From JALZCH01 sp036400075 (GTDB lineage: Bacteria; Acidobacteriota; Blastocatellia; Pyrinomonadales; Pyrinomonadaceae), in assembly GCA_036400075.1 (NCBI GenBank), contig DASWLV010000092.1, positions 1-14,489 of the forward strand: 14,489 nucleotides of DNA, read 5' to 3'. Positions 6,691-13,087 of the stretch are shown here, one piece after another. The number at the start of each line of letters is the position of its first letter. The first letter of the stretch is position 1. A program made the translations under genes and the position numbers. The notes beneath the pieces were generated by a model. It saw only the letters and a list, made by a program, of their open reading frames with translations. It was not told where the DNA came from and searched no databases.

Positions 6691-7532
6691 TGATTTTCGG
6701 TGATTTCAAGTTAGAAATAATTCCCGACACCGAATTCAGATTGGACGGCGGGGCGATGTTCGGCATCGTCCCGCGCACTCTTTGGGAACGAGTTTGCCCG
6801 CCGGACGAATCGAATCGAATCCGAATGCAGACGAATTGTTTGTTTATCGAAACCGATGGCGAGCGCATTTTGATTGAAACCGGAATGGGCGAAAAATGGA
6901 CGGACAAGCAAGCGAAAATCTATGGCATCAATCGTCAAAAAACGTTTGCCGATTCGTTGTTTGAAAAAACCGGCTGCAAATGCGAAGACATTACAATCGT
7001 CGTCAACACTCATCTGCATCTTGACCACGCAGGCGGCAATACAAAACCGGATGAAAACGAAAAAGCCGTTCCGGCGTTTCCAAACGCGCGATATTTTGTT
7101 TCCAAAACCGAATACGAACACGCCGAAAACCCTACGATGCGCGACCGGGGCAGCTACATCGCCGACGATTGGCGACCGCTTCTTGAAACCGAACAACTCG
7201 AATTAAAACCGGAAAATTACGAAGTCGTGCCGGGTTTAACAATGCGGCAAATGCGCGGTCACAACGGCTCGATGCAAACCGTTAAATTAACGAGCGGCGG
7301 CGAGACGTTTTACAGTTTCGCAGATTTAATCCCGATGACCGCGCATCTACCGCTACCGTGGATTATGGGCTACGATTTGTTTCCGCTCGAAACGCTTGAA
7401 AATAAAAAGAAATTATTGCCGCAAGCGGTGAAAGAAAATTGGCTCTGTTTTTTTTATCACGACCCGGAAACGCCGCTTTGTCATTTGACGGAAGAAAGCG
7501 GCAAATTGAAAGCCGTTGGATATGAAACATAG
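6690..7532 (+). CDS. MBL-fold metallo-hydrolase
   Basis: Metallo-beta-lactamase superfamily hydrolase of 280 residues with no signal peptide, hence cytoplasmic. The dinuclear metal site is complete: HLHLDHAGG gives H108, H110, D112 and H113; RGHNGSM gives H191; SFADLIP gives D212; and FYHDP gives H257. This layout resembles the lactonase (AHL-lactonase) and related MBL branch, but the substrate cannot be told from sequence. The start overlaps the stop of the second parvulin by one base (TAATG), so it is translationally coupled. Its own end overlaps the start of the following small gene by 11 nt. Calling it a quorum-quenching lactonase would be speculation. Confidence 0.88.
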   Translation: MIFGDFKLEIIPDTEFRLDGGAMFGIVPRTLWERVCPPDESNRIRMQTNCLFIETDGERILIETGMGEKWTDKQAKIYGINRQKTFADSLFEKTGCKCEDITIVVNTHLHLDHAGGNTKPDENEKAVPAFPNARYFVSKTEYEHAENPTMRDRGSYIADDWRPLLETEQLELKPENYEVVPGLTMRQMRGHNGSMQTVKLTSGGETFYSFADLIPMTAHLPLPWIMGYDLFPLETLENKKKLLPQAVKENWLCFFYHDPETPLCHLTEESGKLKAVGYET

Positions 7533-7722
7533 AACAATCGAAAAAGTTGTGACAAAAGGAAATCTGGGCGCTCAGAAATCTGATTTTTGGTATTGGCAAA
7601 CCAAATCTTACGCAGAGCGTTTAGCGGCGCTGGAAGAAATCCGCAGCGAATTTAACAAATGGAAATACGGCGATGCTCAACCGAGACTTCAGAGAGTTTG
7701 TCGAATTACTAAACTCAAATAG
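7522..7722 (+). CDS. Small conserved protein paired with a nucleotidyltransferase
   Basis: A 66-residue protein, charged and aromatic-rich: the centre reads DFWYWQTKSYAERLAALEEI and the end PRLQRVCRITKLK. I recognise this pattern (aromatic patch, then ERLAALE-IR, then RLQRV-RI) as the small protein often found just upstream of DUF6036-like nucleotidyltransferases. Its function is not established; an antitoxin-like or partner role is a guess from the pairing. It begins inside the end of the MBL gene (ATG 7522; an alternative TTG lies at 7516), and its last 50 nt overlap the nucleotidyltransferase start. Such dense overlap suggests coupled translation. Confidence 0.65.
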   Translation: MKHRTIEKVVTKGNLGAQKSDFWYWQTKSYAERLAALEEIRSEFNKWKYGDAQPRLQRVCRITKLK

Positions 7723-8112
7723 CGTTAAATATTTAATTGTCGGCGGGTATGCCGTCGCTTTTCACGGGCATCCGCGTTATACGAAAGATTTGGATGTCTG
7801 GCTTGAGTTGAGCGAGGAAAACCCCGAAAGAGTTGTACAAGCGTTGAGAGATTTCGGTTTTGGTTCGTTAAATTTTACGAAGGAAGATTTTTTATTAACA
7901 GGTCAAGTCGTACAACTTGGCTATCGCCGAGCCGAATTGATTTGATAAATTCGCCTGATGGAGTGGATTTTGCGGAATGTTTCGCTTCCAGAATCGAGAT
8001 CGAAATTGAGGGATTAAAAATATCCATAATTGATTTGGAAAATTTAAAGAAGAATAAAAAAGCATCGGGGCGTTTACAGGATTTGGCTGATTTAGAAAAA
8101 TTGGGAGAATAG
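7673..8112 (+). pseudogene. Nucleotidyltransferase (DUF6036/MNT-like) broken by a -1 frameshift
   Basis: The first part reads MLNRDFREFVELL, then YLIVGGYAVAFHGHPRYTKD with LDVWLEL, the classic GG...DxD nucleotidyltransferase signature (D39 and D41 as metal ligands). The frame then stops at 7943-7945 just after VVQLGYRRAELI. Another frame continues at once with SPSRIDLINSPDGVDFAECF and ends KASGRLQDLADLEKLGE at 8110-8112, which is exactly the expected family C-terminus. Restoring one base near 7924 (tat-cgc read as tat-tcg) gives an intact protein of about 146 residues. No slippery heptamer is evident at the junction, so this is a real loss-of-function mutation or a sequencing error. It overlaps its small partner upstream and lies 10 bp before mtnP. 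The second half looks more AT-rich than its neighbours. Confidence 0.82.
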
Positions 8113-8122
8113 TATTTAATAA

Positions 8123-8998
8123 ATGGAGCAAGTAAAAATCGGAATAATCGGCGGCAGCGGTTTGTACCAGATGCCGGAATTGAAGAATGTTAGAGAAGTT
8201 GGAGTTGACACGCCGTTTGGAAAGCCTTCGGATGCTTTTATTATCGGCGAATTTGAAGGCGTCGAAGTTGCATTTTTAGCCAGACACGGGCGCGGACATC
8301 GGATTTTGCCGACCGAATTGCCGTTTCGTGCAAATATTTACGCAATGAAATTGCTCGGCATCGAGTATATTTTGTCGGTTTCGGCAGTCGGTTCTTTGCA
8401 GGAACAATACAAACCGACGGATATGGTGATTCCAGATCAGTTTTTTGACCGGACGCGCGCCCGCGCCGAAGAGTCAACGTTTTTCGGTCAGGGAATTGTC
8501 GGACACATCACTTTCGCGCATCCGGTTTGCAATGAGCTGGGCGATATTTTGGAGGAAAGCTGTAAAACCGTCGGCGTGACAGTTCATCGCGGCGGGACTT
8601 ATCTTTGTATGGAAGGTCCGGCGTTTTCGACCAAAGCCGAATCGAATGTTTACCGGCAATGGGGAATGGATATTATCGGAATGACCAACTTGCAGGAAGC
8701 AAAACTGGCTCGCGAAGCCGAGATTGCTTATGCGACGCTCGCGCTGGTCACCGATTACGATTGCTGGCACGAAGGACACGACGAAGTTTCGGTTGAAATG
8801 GTCATCGAATATCTGCACAAAAACGTCCGCAACGCGCAGCTTATTATGAAAGACGCCGTGCAACGTGTCGCGGCGAAAACAACACCAAATCAGTTTGCGG
8901 GCGCAACTAAAAACGCGATTTTCACAGCGCCCGAATTTTGGAACACGGAAACGGCGAAAAAGCTCGATGCAATTATCGGGAAATATGCGCCAAAATAA
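8123..8998 (+). CDS. mtnP: S-methyl-5'-thioadenosine phosphorylase
   Basis: Phosphorolysis of 5'-methylthioadenosine, a by-product of polyamine synthesis and other S-adenosylmethionine reactions, to adenine and 5-methylthioribose-1-phosphate, as the first step of methionine/purine salvage. The protein has 291 residues, normal for the trimeric PNP/MTAP family. Motifs are GIIGGSGLY (7-15) and RHGRGH (54-59) for phosphate binding, EGPAFSTKAES (164-174), GMTNLQEAKLAREAEI (186-201) and TDYDCWH (210-216). The two Asp residues of DYD favour a 6-aminopurine base, hence MTA over guanosine or inosine. It starts 10 bp after the frameshifted nucleotidyltransferase, with GGGAGA about 14 nt upstream. No other methionine-salvage gene is in the window. 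Confidence 0.94.
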   Translation: MEQVKIGIIGGSGLYQMPELKNVREVGVDTPFGKPSDAFIIGEFEGVEVAFLARHGRGHRILPTELPFRANIYAMKLLGIEYILSVSAVGSLQEQYKPTDMVIPDQFFDRTRARAEESTFFGQGIVGHITFAHPVCNELGDILEESCKTVGVTVHRGGTYLCMEGPAFSTKAESNVYRQWGMDIIGMTNLQEAKLAREAEIAYATLALVTDYDCWHEGHDEVSVEMVIEYLHKNVRNAQLIMKDAVQRVAAKTTPNQFAGATKNAIFTAPEFWNTETAKKLDAIIGKYAPK

Positions 8999-9002
8999 AT
9001 TT

Positions 9003-9494
9003 ATGAAAAAAGCGGCTTTATTATTTGGTTTGATTATTTTATTTTCAGCGCCTTCCAGTGCGCAGATTAGCGTGCCTTTGCCCCAGAAAAAATCGGAGAA
9101 GCAAACGATTAATCCGATTGAGGCGGATGCGCTGCATAATCTCGATGTCGCGTATCAATATTTTATAAAAAAACGGCATATCGGCGCGCTCGAACGCAGC
9201 AGCGAAGCCATTGTCGCGGTCGAATCCGGCGGCATTCAGTTCGCAAAAATGGATGCGTTGCTTTATTACGCCGGAATGAGCAGCTATTATCTGGCGACCG
9301 GACGAGGCAAGCAGAAAATTGATTTGTCCAAAATGTCGGAAGAAAACAAAAAGAAATACGCGCCGGAAACGCTGCGCGAGGAAGCAATCGCTTATCTTTC
9401 AACGCTCGTCGAAAAATATCCCAACAGCAAACATAAAGAAGAAGCTGCAAAGGTTTTGAAAGAGCTTGAAAGCACAGTTTCGGCGACGAAATGA
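9003..9494 (+). CDS. Exported helical repeat (TPR/YfiO-like) protein
   Basis: A 163-residue exported protein. A signal peptide (MKKAALLFGLIILFSAPSSA) ends near residue 20, before QISVPLP. The mature part is helical, with TPR-like features: HNLDVAYQYFIKKRHIGALE and LREEAIAYLSTLVEKYPNSK followed by EEAAKVLKELE. The phrase LVEKYPNSKHKEEAAKVL is typical of BamD/YfiO-like outer-membrane assembly and other tetratricopeptide proteins, but the protein is shorter than BamD and lacks a lipobox cysteine. The role is therefore unknown, perhaps an envelope scaffold. ATG 9003 is chosen because it begins the signal peptide, 4 bp after the mtnP stop; a longer in-frame extension into mtnP is unlikely. The stop overlaps the next gene by 4 nt (ATGA). 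Confidence 0.8.
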   Translation: MKKAALLFGLIILFSAPSSAQISVPLPQKKSEKQTINPIEADALHNLDVAYQYFIKKRHIGALERSSEAIVAVESGGIQFAKMDALLYYAGMSSYYLATGRGKQKIDLSKMSEENKKKYAPETLREEAIAYLSTLVEKYPNSKHKEEAAKVLKELESTVSATK

Positions 9495-9868
9495 ATTTAA
9501 ATCAAATTACGATTTATTCAAATAAAGTCGCCGAAACTGTAGAATTTTATAAAAAACTCGGCTTGGTTTTAATCGTTGACAGCATTCCGCGCTATTGCCG
9601 TTTTGAGTGTCCGAACGGCACAACTTTTTCGATTCACGAAACTGCCCAAACGCCGCAAAACAACAGCGTCGTGATTTATTTCGAGTGCGAAAATCTCGAC
9701 CAAAAAGTGGCGGAATTAAAAGAGCAGGGAATCGAATTTGAAACCGAGCCGATTGATCAAAGCTGGCTCTGGCGTGAAGCATATTTGACTGATCCGAACG
9801 GAAATAAAATTTGTTTGTTTTATTCCGGAGAAAACCGGCTCAATCCGCCCTGGCGAGTTAAACCTTGA
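9491..9868 (+). CDS. VOC (glyoxalase/dioxygenase-like) family protein
   Basis: The 125-residue protein has the paired beta-alpha-beta-beta-beta modules of the vicinal oxygen chelate superfamily. The second module ends REAYLTDPNGNKICLFY, the usual C-terminal VOC signature. The standard metal quartet looks incomplete: the first strand QITIYS lacks the usual His, and the last strand has Cys/Leu where a Glu is common. H49 and E50 (FSIHE) and E65 (YFECENL) are present. It may use different ligands or bind a ligand without metal catalysis, so no reaction is assigned. It overlaps the upstream gene by ATGA, implying co-translation. Confidence 0.82.
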   Translation: MNLNQITIYSNKVAETVEFYKKLGLVLIVDSIPRYCRFECPNGTTFSIHETAQTPQNNSVVIYFECENLDQKVAELKEQGIEFETEPIDQSWLWREAYLTDPNGNKICLFYSGENRLNPPWRVKP

Positions 9869-9906
9869 TTATTCAAAAATAAATACAACAGGAGAGAAAT
9901 TATAAA

Positions 9907-10845
9907 ATGTCATTAACAGTTGCCGGTTCGGTCGCGTTTGATGCGGTCGAAACGCCTTTTGGGAAACGCGAACGAATGCTTGGCGGCGCTGCCACGCATT
10001 TTTCTTTGTCTGCCAGCAATTTTACCGATGTCAGAATGGTAGGCGTGGTCGGGAATGATTTTACGGAAAACGAATTCGATTTGCTGCACTCGAAAAACAT
10101 CAACACCGATGATGTCGAACGAGTCGCGGACGGCAAGACATTTTTTTGGCGCGGGCGTTACGATTTCGATTTGAACACGGCGCACACGCTCGCTACTGAG
10201 CTTAATGTTTTTGAGACTTTTCAGCCGAAGCTCTCCGCTGAATCGAGAAACGCCGAATTTGTTTTTCTCGCCAATATTTTTCCGACAACGCAGAAACAAG
10301 TGCGCGAGCAATGCCCAAACGCCAAATTCGTAGCGATGGATACAATGAATTACTGGATTTCTTCAATGAAGGATTCAGTCATTGAAACTGTTAAAACGGT
10401 TGACTGCGTAATCATCAACGACGCCGAAGCGCGCCAGCTCGCGGACGAGCCGAACATTCACCGCGCGGCGAAAAAAATCATCGAAATCGGCAATTTAAAA
10501 GCGCTCGTTATCAAACGAGGCGAATACGGCGCGGCGCTTTTTACGGGAAATAATTATTTTGCGATTCCGGCTTATCCGCTCGAATCCGTTTTTGACCCGA
10601 CCGGCGCGGGCGATACTTTTGCGGGCGGTTTTATGGGCTATCTGGCGAGCCACGATTCGTTTGACGAAGCGACAATGCGGCGCGCAATGATTTTCGGCTC
10701 GGTGATGGCTTCGTTTAACGTCGAAGAATTCGGCACCGAAAGAGTCGCGCGGTTGACGCAAGACGAAATCAACGGGCGCTTCCGCGAGTTTAAGCAAATA
10801 ACGCATTTTGAGGAAGTTCTTTTTGAACGCGCGGCGAGAGCTTAA
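9907..10845 (+). CDS. PfkB-family carbohydrate/nucleoside kinase
   Basis: ATP-dependent kinase of the ribokinase/PfkB superfamily, 312 residues and cytoplasmic. The N-terminal GG motif (LGGAATHFSLSAS, 25-37), the NDAEARQL segment (171-178), KRGEYG (203-208), and the C-terminal signature DPTGAGDTFAGG (230-241) with catalytic base D236 are all visible. The motif MDTMNYWI (144-151) characterises an unassigned but widespread subgroup, so the substrate (sugar or nucleoside) is unknown. Proximity to MTA phosphorylase invites a link to ribose or adenine salvage, but methylthioribose kinase belongs to a different fold. The start is supported by GGAGAG about 8 nt upstream. A 38-bp gap from the VOC gene without a terminator allows read-through. 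A strong terminator follows. Confidence 0.9.
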   Translation: MSLTVAGSVAFDAVETPFGKRERMLGGAATHFSLSASNFTDVRMVGVVGNDFTENEFDLLHSKNINTDDVERVADGKTFFWRGRYDFDLNTAHTLATELNVFETFQPKLSAESRNAEFVFLANIFPTTQKQVREQCPNAKFVAMDTMNYWISSMKDSVIETVKTVDCVIINDAEARQLADEPNIHRAAKKIIEIGNLKALVIKRGEYGAALFTGNNYFAIPAYPLESVFDPTGAGDTFAGGFMGYLASHDSFDEATMRRAMIFGSVMASFNVEEFGTERVARLTQDEINGRFREFKQITHFEEVLFERAARA

Positions 10846-10858
10846 AAAAGAGCAATCT

Positions 10859-10901
10859 AAAAATAAAATCCCGACCAAAATTTGGTCGGGATTTTATTTT
10901 T
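10859..10901. terminator. Bidirectional rho-independent terminator after the PfkB gene
   Basis: The arms at 10859-10879 and 10881-10901 are perfect complements: a GC-rich core CCCGACC/GGTCGGG flanked by A-rich and T-rich tracts. The central A/T bases form the loop. It can end transcription of the kinase gene on the plus strand and, read in reverse, of the convergent BON gene. Confidence 0.88.
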
Positions 10902-10907
10902 CAGCCA

Positions 10908-11042
10908 TTACAGCGGTTATGAAATCAGTGTACGGTTATGGAATCAGTCAGTACCGCGAACGGTAGTGAGCGGGTCAATTAACAAACCCGCTCACTACCG
11001 TTCGCGGTACTGACCCGTACACGCAATGTTGATTCGCTCTAA
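10908..11042 (-). repeat. Palindromic intergenic repeat, copy B (MITE/REP-like)
   Basis: Inverted second copy of the element at 2429-2554, 135 bp long, with ends TTACAGC (10908-10914) and GCTCTAA (11036-11042). Its core is a perfect inverted repeat: 10947-10975 pairs with 10986-11014 over 29 bp with a 10-nt spacer, a very stable hairpin. The left part carries two tandem units of CGGTTATGRAATCAGT (R = A or G), of which copy A retains one. It lies between the convergent kinase and BON genes and has no coding potential. Confidence 0.87.
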
Positions 11043-11053
11043 TTTCAAAGAAG

Positions 11054-12364
11054 TTAGGCTGATTTTGAACTTGTGCGCCCGGTTGTCGGGGAATTGTTTG
11101 CGTCGCCGATATTTCCGGTAGATTCGCCGCCTGTGGTCGAATTGTCGCCTGTTGCTGTGTTAGCGCCGGTCGAGGCTTCGAACGAAGTATCGGTTGACGA
11201 GCCGGTTGATGTTCCTGTTGGTGCGCCGGTTATTCCGGTTGCGCCGCCGGTCGTCAAATTTCCGCTTGCACTTGTGTTTGCGCCGCCGGTGTCGCCTGAC
11301 GAAAAATTGCCTGTTCCGGGCGAGCCTAAGTTCGATGCATTTTGTCTGACGCGCAAACGGTTTTCGACATGTGTCACGCCCGAAACGTCTTCAGTGATGT
11401 CTTCAGCCATTCGTTTGGCGTAACGACTTTCGACCGTTCCGGTTAAAACGACTTCGCCGTTGTTGATTTCGACATCAATGTCGGAAGCGTCCAAATACGG
11501 ATAATCGGTCAGACGGTCGTTGATGTCGTCGCGGATGCGGTCGTCGGAACGACGATAATTTTTCGGACCTTTTCCGCGGTGGCTGATTTGTTGTCCGCCG
11601 CCCTGACGCATATCCCTTTCGCGTCGGCGCGCGGCTTCATCGTCGCCGAACCAAGATGAAATTTCATCTGTTGTTCTGTCCCACCAGCCGCGATCTTCTT
11701 GATTTGAGCCGCCGCGATTTTCGGTTTCCCAGCCGCGTTCGCTGTTCATATAATCGCCTTTGTAACCGCCGCTTTGCCCGTAGCGGTTTTCGTCTCGATT
11801 GAATTGATTCGATTGGTTTGAGCGTTCATTTCCGCTGCCGCGCCCGTGATCGTTCCGGCTGCGGCGCGTGTAATCGGACGGCGACATTCGGTCGAAGTTA
11901 GAGCCGCTCGAACCGAAATTGCTTCCGTAACCGTAATCGCCGCCGCGATTGTAATAGCCGCGCTCTTCGTCGCTGCCCGAACTATACTCGTTGCCGCGGT
12001 CGTAACCGTAAAGCGTGTAATCGCTGCGGTCGTTGCCCGTGTTGCGTCCGAAACCGCCTGTGTTAGACCTTGATGAGCGGGTGTTTGATTGAAAATCATC
12101 ATTATCGCGGTCTTGCGAATTGTAACCGCGCCCGAAATCGCTGCCGGAATGACCGCCCTGATAGCCGGAATTTTGTCCGCCGCCAAAATCCCCGCTGCGG
12201 TTCTTCCCGTAATAACCTTCGTCGCGTTCATTGCGTCCGCGCTCTCTATTGCCGAAGTTTCGATTGCGCTGCTGTTCCGAGCCGCCGGATTCCGAGCGGC
12301 TGTCGTAACGGTCGTCGCGTTCGTTGTAGCGCGGATAATCCTGATCATTGTAGCGATTTGCCAT
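11054..12364 (-). CDS. BON-domain protein with long low-complexity Gly/Asn/Arg/Tyr-rich N-terminus
   Basis: A 436-residue protein with three parts. Residues 1-225 are low complexity, rich in Gly, Asn, Arg, Ser, Tyr and Asp, and almost certainly disordered. Residues 226-250 hold a conserved-looking motif, RGWWDRTTDEISSWFGDDEA, followed by RRRERD. Residues 272-340 form a BON domain (DDRIRDDINDRL..., INNGEVVLTGTVESRYAKR..., VSGVTHVENRLRVR), a small alpha/beta fold linked to phospholipid or envelope binding in OsmY-type proteins. Residues 342-436 are Gly/Ser/Thr/Asn-rich. There is no signal peptide, so location is unclear. The start has an excellent ribosome binding site (AAAGGAGGAG, about 5 nt upstream). 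An osmotic or envelope stress role is inferred from the domain and from its divergent neighbours. Long open frames on the other strand here are by-products of the skewed composition. Confidence 0.88.
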   Translation of the reverse strand: MANRYNDQDYPRYNERDDRYDSRSESGGSEQQRNRNFGNRERGRNERDEGYYGKNRSGDFGGGQNSGYQGGHSGSDFGRGYNSQDRDNDDFQSNTRSSRSNTGGFGRNTGNDRSDYTLYGYDRGNEYSSGSDEERGYYNRGGDYGYGSNFGSSGSNFDRMSPSDYTRRSRNDHGRGSGNERSNQSNQFNRDENRYGQSGGYKGDYMNSERGWETENRGGSNQEDRGWWDRTTDEISSWFGDDEAARRRERDMRQGGGQQISHRGKGPKNYRRSDDRIRDDINDRLTDYPYLDASDIDVEINNGEVVLTGTVESRYAKRMAEDITEDVSGVTHVENRLRVRQNASNLGSPGTGNFSSGDTGGANTSASGNLTTGGATGITGAPTGTSTGSSTDTSFEASTGANTATGDNSTTGGESTGNIGDANNSPTTGRTSSKSA

Positions 12365-12692
12365 AAAACTCCTCCTTTCAAATCTTGGTTGGTTTCGCTT
12401 TGCTCAAAGCGAAAATTAGAGATAAAAATTCCAGAATTCTCACCGCTCAGGTTCGTTAATTTGGAATCCGTATAATTAAATTTGACAATTTCGGTGGAAT
12501 ATCTCTGTACGTTTGTGTACGAATTAAATTCGTTTTGAGCCGATAAACACGCGATTAAAAGACAAAACGGAAAGCTCGGATTTGTGGCGCGCATTTTGCA
12601 AATGCCAAAGGGCAAATGCTAAACGTACCGTCAGCGTACAAAGGCGATTGACGGTGAAAAACAAAAGAGATTAGAGAAAGGGAGAAAGAAAA
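12365..12692. other. Divergent intergenic region between the BON and YeaQ-type genes
   Basis: The 328 bp contain the promoters of two divergent genes, but no pair of promoter elements is convincing. TATAAT occurs at 12471-12476 without a good -35. TTGACA occurs at 12482-12487 without a good -10. A 7-bp palindrome ACGAATT-A-AATTCGT lies at 12519-12533, next to two GTAC-containing words, and a second pair of GTAC words lies at about 12624-12638; these could be operators. I see no small gene. Confidence 0.5.
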
Positions 12693-12980
12693 ATGCTTTC
12701 AATTATCGGATGGATACTTTTTGGTTTAATTGCGGGACTGATTGCTAAAGCCGTGATGCCGGGACGCGATCCGGGCGGCGCAATCGTAACAATTCTGCTT
12801 GGTATTGCCGGCGCTGTGGTCGGCGGATTTATCGGACGAGCCTTATTCGGCTACGGAAGCAGCGGCGACGGCGATTATTCGAGTCCGGGCTTTTTGATGA
12901 GCCTGGTTCTGTCGGTTGTCGGCGCAATTGCTTTGCTGGCAATTTATCGCCTTGCGACCGGACGCAGTATGAGAACTTAA
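12693..12980 (+). CDS. GlsB/YeaQ/YmgE-family membrane protein
   Basis: A 95-residue inner-membrane protein of the transglycosylase-associated (YeaQ/YmgE, GlsB) family. Three hydrophobic segments are visible at about 3-21, 29-53 and 66-87. The hallmark loop AKAVMPGRDPGGAIVTILLG joins the first two, and the glycines of GIAGAVVGGFIGR pack the second. Despite the name, no lytic enzyme activity is established; the family is associated with general and envelope stress. The ribosome binding site GGGAG is well placed before the ATG. It is divergent from the BON gene and followed by a hairpin before the YihY gene. Confidence 0.93.
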   Translation: MLSIIGWILFGLIAGLIAKAVMPGRDPGGAIVTILLGIAGAVVGGFIGRALFGYGSSGDGDYSSPGFLMSLVLSVVGAIALLAIYRLATGRSMRT

Positions 12981-13003
12981 GGTTTTCTGTTAAATAACTT
13001 GGT

Positions 13004-13050
13004 TATTTTCGGCGCAGGATTTCATCTTTTGGAAGCCTGCGCCGAAAATA
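13004..13050 (+). terminator. Hairpin, probable terminator after the YeaQ-type gene
   Basis: The arms at 13004-13018 and 13036-13050 pair perfectly over 15 bp around a GC-rich centre (CGGCGCAGG/CCTGCGCCG) with a 17-nt loop, followed by TTTTC. The T-run is short, so partial read-through into the YihY gene is possible. Confidence 0.65.
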
Positions 13051-13087
13051 TTTTCATAAACCTTTAAATCTTCAAGGGGTGACGAAA

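Noticed and set aside
6690..7532. MBL hydrolase as a specific AHL lactonase (quorum quenching)
   Set aside because: The metal site is complete, but substrate specificity cannot be read from the sequence and no quorum-sensing gene is nearby.
7915..7946. Programmed ribosomal frameshift in the nucleotidyltransferase gene
   Set aside because: No slippery heptamer or downstream structure is visible at the junction; a one-base deletion or sequencing error explains it more simply.
8865..9002. An upstream in-frame extension of the exported helical protein into mtnP
   Set aside because: It would bury the clear signal peptide that begins at 9003 and would overlap mtnP by over 130 nt.
9907..10845. PfkB-family kinase as methylthioribose kinase acting after MTA phosphorylase
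   Set aside because: Methylthioribose kinase belongs to a different (protein-kinase-like) fold, and MTA phosphorylase already yields the 1-phosphate, so the pairing is not a pathway argument.
10947..11014. CRISPR-like repeat or attachment site
   Set aside because: There is a single inverted pair with a 10-nt spacer and no array of spaced repeats. The second copy 8.4 kb away makes a dispersed palindromic element more likely.
11073..11423. Val/Pro-rich open frame on the plus strand, antisense to the BON C-terminus
   Set aside because: Composition is the reverse-strand echo of Gly/Ser/Thr-rich codons. There is no ribosome binding site and no family resemblance.
11746..12615. A 289-residue Ala/Thr/Ile-rich open frame on the minus strand overlapping the BON gene
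   Set aside because: It is a shifted-frame shadow of the low-complexity BON N-terminus. The BON frame has a strong ribosome binding site and a recognisable domain; this frame has neither.
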